Of a stretch of DNA of 16,541 bases, positions 1 through 6,999 are shown in pieces. The position numbers and the translations under genes are program-made. This DNA is from Candidatus Poribacteria bacterium. Its GTDB lineage: Bacteria > Poribacteria > WGA-4E > UBA9662. The stretch's first letter is position 1. Every line of letters starts with the position of its first letter. Below the pieces are notes generated by a model. The model saw only the letters and a list, made by a program, of their open reading frames with translations. It was not told the origin of the DNA and ran no database searches. The DNA is taken from the NCBI GenBank assembly GCA_002699335.1, contig PACG01000187.1, positions 2,751 through 19,291 of the forward strand, written 5' to 3'.

Positions 1-1385
1 CGTCACGGTGACGTTTCGACATGAGAACGGTATGGAAACGCGGGAAACCGAGATGTTCTATAACCACAACAACGTATGGAAGTTTCGATTTCTCGGCACG
101 AAGACTGGGAGGTGGACATTCGATACAACAAGTGAAGATCCCGATCTCAACGGCTGGTATGGGTCGTCGAAATTAAAGCGAACAATGACCTGAACGCAAA
201 GGGGCTCGCAACGCATCGCCGAGAGAAATGGGCGCGCTCAGCGGCTGGCGAGGCATTTGTTCCCCCAGTCCGTCATGGCAGGCACGCCGGAAGAGTATGT
301 CAATGATCCTACACACATCGTGCCGATATTGGACATTCATCAAAAAACAGGGCTTCACATGGCTTCATACCCCGGTATTTTGCCGATGGTTCGACATCGA
401 CCATGAACGAGCGAGCGGAATCAAGGTTGACGATCCAAACCCTGACTGGTGAACCTTTGACGTGCTTGAGACGATAATACTGAAGACCTACGCGGCGGGT
501 GGGACGATGCACCTATGGATCCTCGCGCGACCAGAACCCGAAAGAGGACGGTGGGGACTGAACGGTCGTGCTGAACAACGCTTCCAGCGTTACATCGCGG
601 CCTGTTTGGGACCAATTCCAGGTTGGACGCTTGGGGCACGGCTATGGTTTGTGGGAGTGGGTGGAGGCCAAAGAACTCGCGGCGTGGTATTCCTACATGC
701 ACGAACATCTTGGGTGGAAGCGCATGCTCAGTGGTCGCGTTCACCAGCACGGTATGCCCCTTGACCAATACTATGAGGAGATGGACTACTCTGGTTATGA
801 ATCCCACCGACCTGATTATGAAAACCTACGTTACGACAATCGAACATCTGCTGAAAAACCATCGTTTCAGGAGGCTCGCTTTCGGATTCGACGGTTTCAG
901 CAGTATCACGAGAAAGACTATGATCTGGAGATAACCCGTCGTGGATTGTGGTACTCCGCGCTGGCAAGAGGCGTTGCAAACATCTGAGGGAATCTGATCA
1001 ATCCGGCAACCGGTGGAGGTCAAAGCGGCGGGGTGTCGTTCCTTATCCAAAGCCGGAAGGGATTCAGACTTATGCGGACTTCTTCCGAAATCGATTTCAG
1101 CGCCACATGACGCGGGCGAACGATCTGACGAACGGCTATTGTTTCGAAGCAGTGAATAACTAGCACTACGTTTTCTACCAAGAGGATGCGTCCTCAATCC
1201 GAATGGATTTTTCCGGGATGCCAGATGCCCAACTGGCAGTAGCTGTAGACTGCAAGAAATCATACGAAGAAATCGAACTTGGAACACTCAATCCCGAAAA
1301 TCAAACGATTAACCTGCTCCGAGCCTCAGATTGGGCGATTGCCGTTGGGATTTTTGAAAACACGAGAGTCAAACCTGAAAGATAA
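1..1385 (+). pseudogene. Decayed DUF5060-type glycoside hydrolase (5' end outside window)
   Basis: This is the remnant of a large secreted-type carbohydrate-active protein that can be read only by switching frames. The first segment (2-193) has the pattern of a DUF5060 N-terminal beta domain: FYNHNNVWKFRF, then TGRWTF, then a Leu-Asn-Gly-Trp-Tyr-Gly end. The next pieces (about 166-560) read as a TIM-barrel front (GFTWLHTPVFCRWFDIDHE, GGTMHLWI). A TGA at 450-452 interrupts one frame directly between NPDW and TFDVLE. About 600-980 carries GHGYGLWEWVEAKELAAWY and RRGLWYSALARGVANI. The tail (948-1385) resembles the C-terminal domain of such proteins, ending near DWAIAVG, with another in-frame TAG at 1161-1163. 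I count at least four frame changes. The family (putative glycoside hydrolases with DUF5060 and collagen-binding-like domains) is recognised from memory; the exact substrate is unknown. It ends 5 nt before the next broken hydrolase. Confidence 0.7.
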
Positions 1386-1390
1386 CAACT

Positions 1391-2386
1391 ATGAGATCGC
1401 TACTCGCAATTATGATGATACTTATTTGTCCACCTATACCCGCTTTGCTCGTTGCTTCACCGCCATGGGTGATGGTGGCTAAAGATGGTGATGGGTTTAC
1501 TCTGCTTCCCTCCGACCGGTCATTTTCCCCTGGGGTTTCAACTGTGACCGCGATTACAAGTTTCAGCCGATCGAAGACCATTGGGATACCAAGTGGGCCA
1601 TGGTAGCACAGGATTTTAGGGAGATGAAAGAACCGGGTGCCAATGTCGCGCGCGTCCATTTGCAGTTTAACATGTTCATGGATAGGAGAGATAAGCCGAA
1701 CCGGGCAACCTGGCACGGTTAGAAAAACCCATCCGGCTGGCGGAGGATGTTGGCTTACACATCGATGTCACCGGATTAGGCCGTCACCGAGCCGAGGAAT
1801 TCCAGACTAGTATAAGACTATGTCGGAACAGGAGCGCTGGGTAGCGCAGACTCAGTTTTGGGAGGCGATTGCCAAGACCTGTGCCGACCGACCCGGTGTG
1901 TTCTGCTGCAATCTAATGAACGAACCGATTGTTTCCGGCAGTCAGCGCCCTACAGGAGAGTGGATGCCCCGTAGGCAATAGAGGGGCTGCATTACGTGAA
2001 ATTCATTAACCTCGACCCAGCTAGCCGTGAGCGGACGGAGATCGCATCTCAGTGGATACGAAGATCGTACAGGTGATCCGTAAAAACATGACAAGTGTCA
2101 TATGATTACCACTGGACTGATGTTGATCGAAATAGGTAAGCCAGATGAAGCGGCTGGATTCCCACCATCAGCGATTGCACCAGAGCTGGATTTCTTGTCT
2201 GTCCACACCTACCTAGAGAAAAACAGACTTGGTACGTGGATTGACACGCTGAATCGCTGCAATGTGGGTAAGCCGGTGGTGATCGAGGAGGCCTTCCCGC
2301 TCAAGTGCGACGTAAAGGAGTTAGCTACATTCATTGAACAGCCGGCTGGATCGGATTCTATTGAGGGCAAACGCCGCAGGAACTAA
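1391..2386 (+). pseudogene. Decayed GH5-like secreted glycoside hydrolase (cellulase superfamily)
   Basis: An ATG at 1391 starts a convincing Sec signal peptide (MRSLLAIMMILICPPIPALL, then VAS). The reading then shifts near 1530 into a frame encoding WGFNCDRDYKFQPIEDHW, a typical front of a GH5-type barrel. Later pieces give GANVARVHLQFNMF, then EDVGLHIDVTGLG. NLMNEP (1910-1927) matches the GH5/clan-A acid/base motif, with its Glu at 1922-1924. The last intact stretch (2102-2386) carries ELDFLSVHTYLE and VVIEEAFPL, whose Glu (2285-2290) would be the nucleophile region. Breaks include frameshifts near 1530, 1710, 1800 and 2060-2100 and stops at 1720-1722 and 1979-1981. Both catalytic motifs survive, but no frame joins them. 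The protein was probably exported and degraded a beta-glycan; the substrate cannot be told. The head-to-tail arrangement with the preceding hydrolase suggests a former polysaccharide-use cluster. Confidence 0.7.
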
Positions 2387-2392
2387 AATTTG

Positions 2393-2716
2393 ATGATCCT
2401 TTTGTTTTTCTCTTTCGTAGGTCTGTCTATCTTGGTCATCAGTGCCAGAGCTGACTTCCTTTCCGTTAGAGAAACCAAGACCTGGTGTGCCTGACCAATG
2501 GTCGTATCTGCCTCCCAGTTTCCCATTCAGCTACGATCGTCAACCTGGGGATGGTCTTGGCTCGATACTGACTCCAGTTTTTCAGGCTTCCCTCTCGGTC
2601 ATGGATACTATAGTGCTTCTTTCTTTTCTTTTTACTGCGCAGATGACGATGCCAGGTTTCGCCCACCTACTTTTATTTGTCAGGATAGATTGATAAACAA
2701 TGAGGCTGATAGATAG
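2393..2716 (+). pseudogene. Remnant of a secreted protein, possibly a glycosidase N-terminus
   Basis: An ATG at 2393 opens a 33-residue frame with a hydrophobic signal-peptide-like start (MILLFFSFVGLSILVISARA), then DFLSVRETKTWCA and a TGA at 2492-2494. In the adjacent frame the text continues as DQWSYLPPSFPFSYDRQPGD, and in a third frame up to 2716 as YCADDDARFRPPTF. The succession of sensible protein text across three frames suggests a frameshifted gene that was also truncated. The pattern TKTWC...PPSFPFSYD...P loosely recalls the start of GH27/GH36-like alpha-galactosidase proteins, but this is a weak impression. The position directly after two broken hydrolases is consistent with a third member of the same cluster. 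It may be only a chance open stretch. Confidence 0.35.
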
Positions 2717-3450
2717 GGTCAGATGTGCTTTTATCCAGTCATATCCGTTGCGGGGCTTCAGTCCTCTTCGACTCAGGTTTCAATATAGGCCCAGGCCCAG
2801 GGGAAATCCGGGGTGAGGATTTCCCCTGACGTCGTTTGAGGGCTTTGCTATTTGCCTGATTTATACCGGATAGCCAGATTTACCCTGATTGCATTTAATA
2901 GTGGTTGACTGATGATCCCCAATTAGTTTAGCTGCCTCTGATCGGTTATGATCCTTTTTGAGCAGCGTGTCTATTCCGTACCTTTGTTCCTGCCTGAGCT
3001 AGTGATAGCACCTCATTGAGCCGCCTCATAATTTGGCTGTGAGATAAAGCCTTGAGTCTAACACCAGTTCCGCTGGTTTTACAACCAATTGCTGCGTTGC
3101 ATTTACCAGTTGAATTCAGGAATCAAAAAATAACCCTGTTATAGAGAGAGGACTAACAATCCGTATTGATTTTGATCTGCACTAGATAGAAGAAATTAAA
3201 TTACCCATTGTCTGAATTATCTTCATGATATCTAAATTCATGCGGACAGATCCAACGCCTCAGCGAGTCGATTAAGGTTGTGGGATCAGACCTCAACCAG
3301 TCCAAGATACCATTTAGCACAGTGCCGATGGCTCCTTCGAGACAACAAGTTACGGTTGTTGTGATCAAGGTGGAGTGAAGATTATGCCTGTTCGAAGCAG
3401 ATTGGTGTGTCTTTTCCCTTCGCTTGATTGCGACCTAATTGGCTCAGCAA
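2717..3450. other. Gene-free stretch between decayed hydrolases and DUF58 gene
   Basis: I see no credible coding sequence on either strand: no long open frame, no conserved motif and no ribosome-binding site followed by sensible protein. The only structure noticed is the perfect inverted repeat listed at 2798-2828. The stretch may be fully eroded former coding DNA, since it lies between a pseudogene cluster and the 3' end of the minus-strand operon. Confidence 0.6.
2798..2828. repeat. Perfect 12-bp inverted repeat (hairpin, 7-nt loop)
   Basis: The arm CAGGGGAAATCC (2798-2809) is exactly complementary to GGATTTCCCCTG (2817-2828), separated by seven bases (GGGGTGA). It would form a strong stem-loop in RNA from either strand. 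No T-run follows on either side, so it does not look like a simple intrinsic terminator. It could be the relic of a transcription end, a small dispersed palindromic repeat, or a protein-binding site. Confidence 0.6.
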
Positions 3451-4326
3451 TCATTGAACCAAACCGGTTTGCCTGAGATCGTGTAATATCACTTGTTCTA
3501 GCGAACTCTCACTGGAGGTGAGCAGGTAGGTGATGGCATGGCCGCGGCAAAATTGCACAGTCTGTGCCAGAAACTGTTGCAACCGTCGCTGGTAACTGAC
3601 CAACACTTGTGCAGATACCGTGATTTCCTTGCTTTGTCCTGTCTCAATATCAGTCAATTGTACCTCGCCTGAAAAATTGGGCTGTTGTTCTGCTCGGCAC
3701 AAAATCTGAATGGCAGTCACTTCAAACTGTTGTCTCACTAACGATATTAATCCTTTCTGGTAAGCGTGAGTGGCACCGTCAAAAAAGTCGGAGATTAAGA
3801 TGACGATTCCCGGCTCATTTTGCTCAGCGAATTGTTTCAGACAGCTTTCGAGGTCGGTTTGCCCTTCCGCAGAAATGGTTGCTAAGGCTTGTGCTACCTT
3901 CGGGAATTGAGTTTTACTATAAGTCGATGCTAAAACGGTCAACAATCGTTGCTGACAGGTGTAGATCTGCACCTGATCAAAATTAGCCAGTGCGATATAA
4001 CTGAGGGCTGTTACGATCTGCTTAGCCAAGTCCAGTTTAGTAGGATCTCCCAGCCCCATTGAGGAACTACTGTCGATTAAAAAAGAAACGGTCAAGTTGG
4101 CTTCGGCCTGAAAGAGTTTAATGAAGCGGCGACCTGACCGGGCATAGAGATTCCAGTCGACGTGGGTTAGGTCATCACCTGTTTGATAAGGCCGATAATC
4201 AGCAAATTCTAGACCCGTCCCATGATTACGGCTGCGATGTTCACCTTTTAGCCGTCCACGATATTGAGACTTAGGTTGAAGTTTTAGCCGCCCCAGTTGG
4301 CTAAGCAGGTCGGTAGAGAGTCGCAT
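3451..4326 (-). CDS. DUF58 domain-containing protein (vWA-like fold)
   Basis: This 291-residue protein has the hallmark DUF58 N-terminal block at residues about 38-72: GLEFADYRPYQTGDD, then HVDWNLYARSGRRFIKLF. A MIDAS-like metal site, DSSSSM (residues 85-90), follows and begins a von Willebrand A-like domain that runs to the end. Length and order match the short cytoplasmic DUF58 proteins; no membrane segment is evident. In many bacteria such genes sit beside a MoxR-type AAA+ ATPase and are thought to act in assembly or maturation of protein complexes. No MoxR gene is visible in this window. The gene is last in a minus-strand unit, with its ATG 14 nt after the stop of the isomerase gene, so co-transcription is likely. 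It appears fully intact, unlike the + strand genes beyond its 3' end. The precise role is unknown. Confidence 0.88.
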   Translation of the reverse strand: MRLSTDLLSQLGRLKLQPKSQYRGRLKGEHRSRNHGTGLEFADYRPYQTGDDLTHVDWNLYARSGRRFIKLFQAEANLTVSFLIDSSSSMGLGDPTKLDLAKQIVTALSYIALANFDQVQIYTCQQRLLTVLASTYSKTQFPKVAQALATISAEGQTDLESCLKQFAEQNEPGIVILISDFFDGATHAYQKGLISLVRQQFEVTAIQILCRAEQQPNFSGEVQLTDIETGQSKEITVSAQVLVSYQRRLQQFLAQTVQFCRGHAITYLLTSSESSLEQVILHDLRQTGLVQ

Positions 4327-4340
4327 GGCAAGCCGCCCCC

Positions 4341-5147
4341 CTACTCGAAGTGTAGTCGCAAATGTTCGATGGATTTGTCAATCAGACCGCGTAGGTCATC
4401 GAGTGACTGGTTTGGGCTTGCGCGTAGATCCAAGATCACCGCTGGGAGTTGGTCGATTTCTGCCACTAATTCTGAAATAGCAGAAAATTCTAAGTCACCT
4501 TGCCCCGGAATTTGCGTCTCGTCAAGAGCGGGGGGGCGCCCTCTACGACAATCTCGAATCCTAACGCCGGTGATGTAATCTTTCAACTGATCTAAACTTT
4601 CTATGGGATCGGTTTCAGGTCCAGATGCCCAGAACTGCCCCGCATCGAAGTTAATACCAACCCAATCCCGGTCAATCGATTCAACGAATCGCATAGCTGT
4701 TTCCGGCGAATAGATTGACTTGCCAAGGTGAGGTTTGACCATCAGTTTAATATTGGCTTGTGATGAGAGAAGTGAACCCTGATTAACAGCATTTAGAAAC
4801 CAACTGAAGGCTTCTTCATTGTCGGTCAATCCACCTGAGTCGAAAGTGATAGCAGGTAGGCCGATCATATCAGCGATTTCGACCACTCGGTCAAATTCTG
4901 ACGTACCAATCTCAATCCCAAAAGTGCCCCCCAGAGATTCGATCTCCAACCTGTGCAAAGCAACCTTCTGTTTTAGATCTGCATAGTAGGAAGAAGGGTG
5001 ACCCAATTCAACAACCGGTTGAGCCGGTGGCGTGGGTGGTCGGGAGCAGAGTTCGATGGTCTGGTAACCGGATTCGGCGATAATCGGTAAGACTTCGTCC
5101 AGTGGATGGCCGACAAAAAGTTGTGTGCTACAGCCCAGTGGTTTCAT
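4341..5147 (-). CDS. Sugar phosphate isomerase/epimerase-like protein (xylose-isomerase-type TIM barrel)
   Basis: The 268-residue product starts MKPLGCSTQLF and has the layout of the AP-endonuclease-2/xylose-isomerase-like TIM-barrel family. The features are a first-strand CSTQLF, SGYQTIELC (residues about 26-34), TFDSGG (101-106), a mid-barrel KLMVKPHLG with His140, VGINFDAGQFWASG with Asp168, and PGQGDLEF (214-221). These His/Asp positions are where the family usually places metal ligands. The usual late Glu appears replaced by the LDLRASP strand (Asp240). Substrate and reaction cannot be assigned; members isomerise or epimerise sugars, inosose or hydroxypyruvate. A GTG three bases upstream could also initiate, but the ATG at 5147 is preferred. 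The start overlaps the end of the GNAT gene by 20 nt, which points to translational coupling, and the DUF58 gene follows 14 nt downstream. Confidence 0.8.
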   Translation of the reverse strand: MKPLGCSTQLFVGHPLDEVLPIIAESGYQTIELCSRPPTPPAQPVVELGHPSSYYADLKQKVALHRLEIESLGGTFGIEIGTSEFDRVVEIADMIGLPAITFDSGGLTDNEEAFSWFLNAVNQGSLLSSQANIKLMVKPHLGKSIYSPETAMRFVESIDRDWVGINFDAGQFWASGPETDPIESLDQLKDYITGVRIRDCRRGRPPALDETQIPGQGDLEFSAISELVAEIDQLPAVILDLRASPNQSLDDLRGLIDKSIEHLRLHFE

Positions 5148-5667
5148 CACCTGCTATCTCTGGATCCAGAGGCCGATCAACCGATAGTCTCTTGCCCATC
5201 ATCACCCACTCGTCAACAAAACCCAGCTTTCGATAAAAATTGACGGCTCGCTGATTGAAAGCACTTACATTTAACATCATAAATTCGTGCCCCATTCGTT
5301 TAACGTAGGCTTCAGCGGCTTCGACCAGGGCTGGAGCAACATCTTGCCCCCAATAAATTTCGTCCACCGCCAAATCACACAGAAAACCCTGTCGTTCTGG
5401 ACGAAAATCGTCTTTGGCCTCGGCCATCACTACCACATAACCAATGGGCAGATCCCGTAAGTTAACAGCAACGTAGGTACGACAAATTGGGATGTTTTGT
5501 AGATAGACGACCTTTTCGTTGTACCAGTTTTCCATTCGTTCGATCTGTTGTTCTGGCGAGAGTTCGGCCAACCGCGGCTGAGGTGCACTGGCAGCTAGAT
5601 GAGAGCGGCGAATGCGGTCAAGGTGGGGTTGATCTGTTTCTTGAAATATTCTAACTTTAAAATCCAT
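5128..5667 (-). CDS. GNAT family N-acetyltransferase
   Basis: The 179-residue product (MDFKVRIFQETDQ start) has the GNAT fold order. An N-terminal helix follows DQPHLDRIRRSHL, and TYVAVNLRDLPIGYVVVM gives the central strands. A long strand (GFLCDLAVD) leads into a degenerate acetyl-CoA loop, YWGQDVAPALVEAAEAYVKR, and the signature C-terminal FNQRAVNFYRKLGF follows. It would transfer an acetyl group from acetyl-CoA to an amine; the acceptor is unknown. The frame stays open upstream to a TTG at 5787. The ATG at 5667 is chosen because the family homology begins there and because a good promoter (-35 TTGACA, -10 TAGGAT) lies inside the extra upstream stretch. It is the first gene of the three-gene minus-strand unit. 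The pyrophosphate-loop consensus (Arg/Gln-x-x-Gly-x-Gly/Ala) is only partly kept. Confidence 0.82.
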   Translation of the reverse strand: MDFKVRIFQETDQPHLDRIRRSHLAASAPQPRLAELSPEQQIERMENWYNEKVVYLQNIPICRTYVAVNLRDLPIGYVVVMAEAKDDFRPERQGFLCDLAVDEIYWGQDVAPALVEAAEAYVKRMGHEFMMLNVSAFNQRAVNFYRKLGFVDEWVMMGKRLSVDRPLDPEIAGDETTGL

Positions 5668-5741
5668 TCGAGAAACACAATTTAGCTCGACGAATGCGCT
5701 TGCCGAGATTTCGATAACGGATGTGCTTGTTTCAGGCTTCA

Positions 5742-5771
5742 ATCCTACAAAAGAAACCAACAACTTGTCAA
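5742..5771 (-). promoter_or_regulatory. Sigma-70-type promoter for the GNAT-isomerase-DUF58 unit
   Basis: On the minus strand a perfect -35 box TTGACA (5771-5766) is followed after 18 nt by TAGGAT (5747-5742), a four-of-six match to the -10 consensus. Predicted transcription would start near 5735, about 70 nt before the ATG at 5667. The position supports the shorter start chosen for the GNAT gene. Confidence 0.5.
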
Positions 5772-5810
5772 GGAAAAATCGATCCAATATTTTTTTGCTG
5801 CGTCAGAAAA

Positions 5811-5839
5811 TTGAAACTGGCCTCAAATTATGATAAAAT
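5811..5839 (+). promoter_or_regulatory. Sigma-70-type promoter for the FGE-like gene and metG
   Basis: TTGAAA (5811-5816) and TAAAAT (5834-5839) are separated by an ideal 17 nt. They lie about 29 nt before the ATG at 5868, placing transcription start near 5846. A purine-rich CAGGGA (5855-5860) seven bases before that ATG serves as ribosome-binding site. This promoter is back-to-back with the minus-strand one at 5742-5771. Confidence 0.5.
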
Positions 5840-5867
5840 ATAGCTATTCTGAAGCAGGGAAATTGGG

Positions 5868-6965
5868 ATGAGAAATTGGTTCTTCGTCGTTTGGTTAATT
5901 ATTTTAGCTGGATTTATGAGTCAGGCTGAAAGTGCGATACGACCCACAGTAACCCGTGTTAAGGTGCGCCCCCGGGAAGACGGTATTGTTGAGATTTCGT
6001 ACGATGTGGAAGCCAAAGGCCTATTAGCCGTTACGATCCGCGTCTCAAACGATAGCGGTGTGACCTTCAATGTTCCTATTAGGCTTGGTAGCCTATCAGG
6101 AGATGTGGGTGAAAATGTCAAGTCTGGAGATGGGAAAAAAATCCTGTGGAATGCACTAACCGATCAACCGAATGTTAATAGTGCTGGCTATCGGGTACAA
6201 GTGATCGCAACTGAACAAGTTGATGGGATGGCTCTGATCCCAGGTGGTAGATTCCTAATGGGAGATGATCAAGGAGAACTAGACGCTCAACCTGCGCGAC
6301 AGGTGGAGATCGACTCCTTCTTTATCGACAAATACGAGGTCACCAACCGTCAATTCGCTCGCTTTCTCGCTGCCAATGGTAAAAACGAAGATGCGGGCGG
6401 AAATATACTGATCGAACTCACCGATCCAGATGTTCGGATCGTTTTTATCGCGAGTCAATATCGAGCTGTGACAGCTTTCGCCGAACATCCAGTAACGGAG
6501 ATAACGTGGTACGGGGCCACAGCCTACGCCAAGTGGGCGGGTAAACGGCTACCGACGGAAGCTGAATGGGAGAGAGCCGCGCGTGGATTTGATGGACGCA
6601 CCTACCCATGGGGTAATGCGGAAGTAACCTACCAATACGTTAACTTCAACGGTAATTTGGGTGGGACTGAGGTTTTTGACCAATACCCCAAAGGACGTAG
6701 CCCCTACGGCACCTACAATATGAGTGGAAATGTTTGGGAGTGGGTAGCTGACGCCTACAATGCTGACTTCTATAGCTTGGCACCTGACGAAAAAAACCCT
6801 TCCAACATCGTAGATCCACTCGATTTGACTGATCGTGTTCTACGTGGTGGATCCTGGTATAGCTCCGCTAAAGAGGTCCGATGTGTCAAACGGTTCCATC
6901 AACCACCAATAGAAGCCAGCAGTAGTATTGGCTTTCGTTGTGCGGCTTCGATCGATCTGAAGTAG
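5868..6965 (+). CDS. Secreted FGE/sulfatase-modifying-factor-fold protein, probably not a true formylglycine generator
   Basis: This 365-residue protein starts with a Sec signal peptide (residues 1-22, ending AESA). A beta-sandwich-like domain follows (about 26-115, with VEISYDVEAKG and a GDVGENVKSGDGK turn), of a type often found in front of this fold. From about residue 119 it has an FGE-sulfatase (C-type-lectin-like) domain: GMALIPGGRFLMGDD, DKYEVTNRQFARFL, GKRLPTEAEWERAARG, YNMSGNVWEWVADAYN, VLRGGSWYSS and the closing GFRCA. Only Cys339 and Cys358 are present in the C-terminal part. By eye they do not correspond to the paired catalytic cysteines after the GGS motif of genuine formylglycine-generating enzymes. 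It is therefore more likely a binding or structural member, exported to the periplasm or surface. metG begins 34 nt downstream and probably shares its transcript. No sulfatase gene is nearby. Confidence 0.85.
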   Translation: MRNWFFVVWLIILAGFMSQAESAIRPTVTRVKVRPREDGIVEISYDVEAKGLLAVTIRVSNDSGVTFNVPIRLGSLSGDVGENVKSGDGKKILWNALTDQPNVNSAGYRVQVIATEQVDGMALIPGGRFLMGDDQGELDAQPARQVEIDSFFIDKYEVTNRQFARFLAANGKNEDAGGNILIELTDPDVRIVFIASQYRAVTAFAEHPVTEITWYGATAYAKWAGKRLPTEAEWERAARGFDGRTYPWGNAEVTYQYVNFNGNLGGTEVFDQYPKGRSPYGTYNMSGNVWEWVADAYNADFYSLAPDEKNPSNIVDPLDLTDRVLRGGSWYSSAKEVRCVKRFHQPPIEASSSIGFRCAASIDLK

Positions 6966-6999
6966 CGTCCGTTCCAGCGAGTATAACTAAGGTCCCTTA

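Noticed and set aside
421..1287. Long minus-strand open frames over the first hydrolase remnant
   Set aside because: The plus strand reads as hydrolase protein text throughout, while the minus frames show no family pattern or start signal.
5668..5787. Forty-residue N-terminal extension of the GNAT protein from a TTG codon
   Set aside because: It has no ribosome-binding site or family similarity and overlaps a good promoter; the ATG at 5667 is the natural start.
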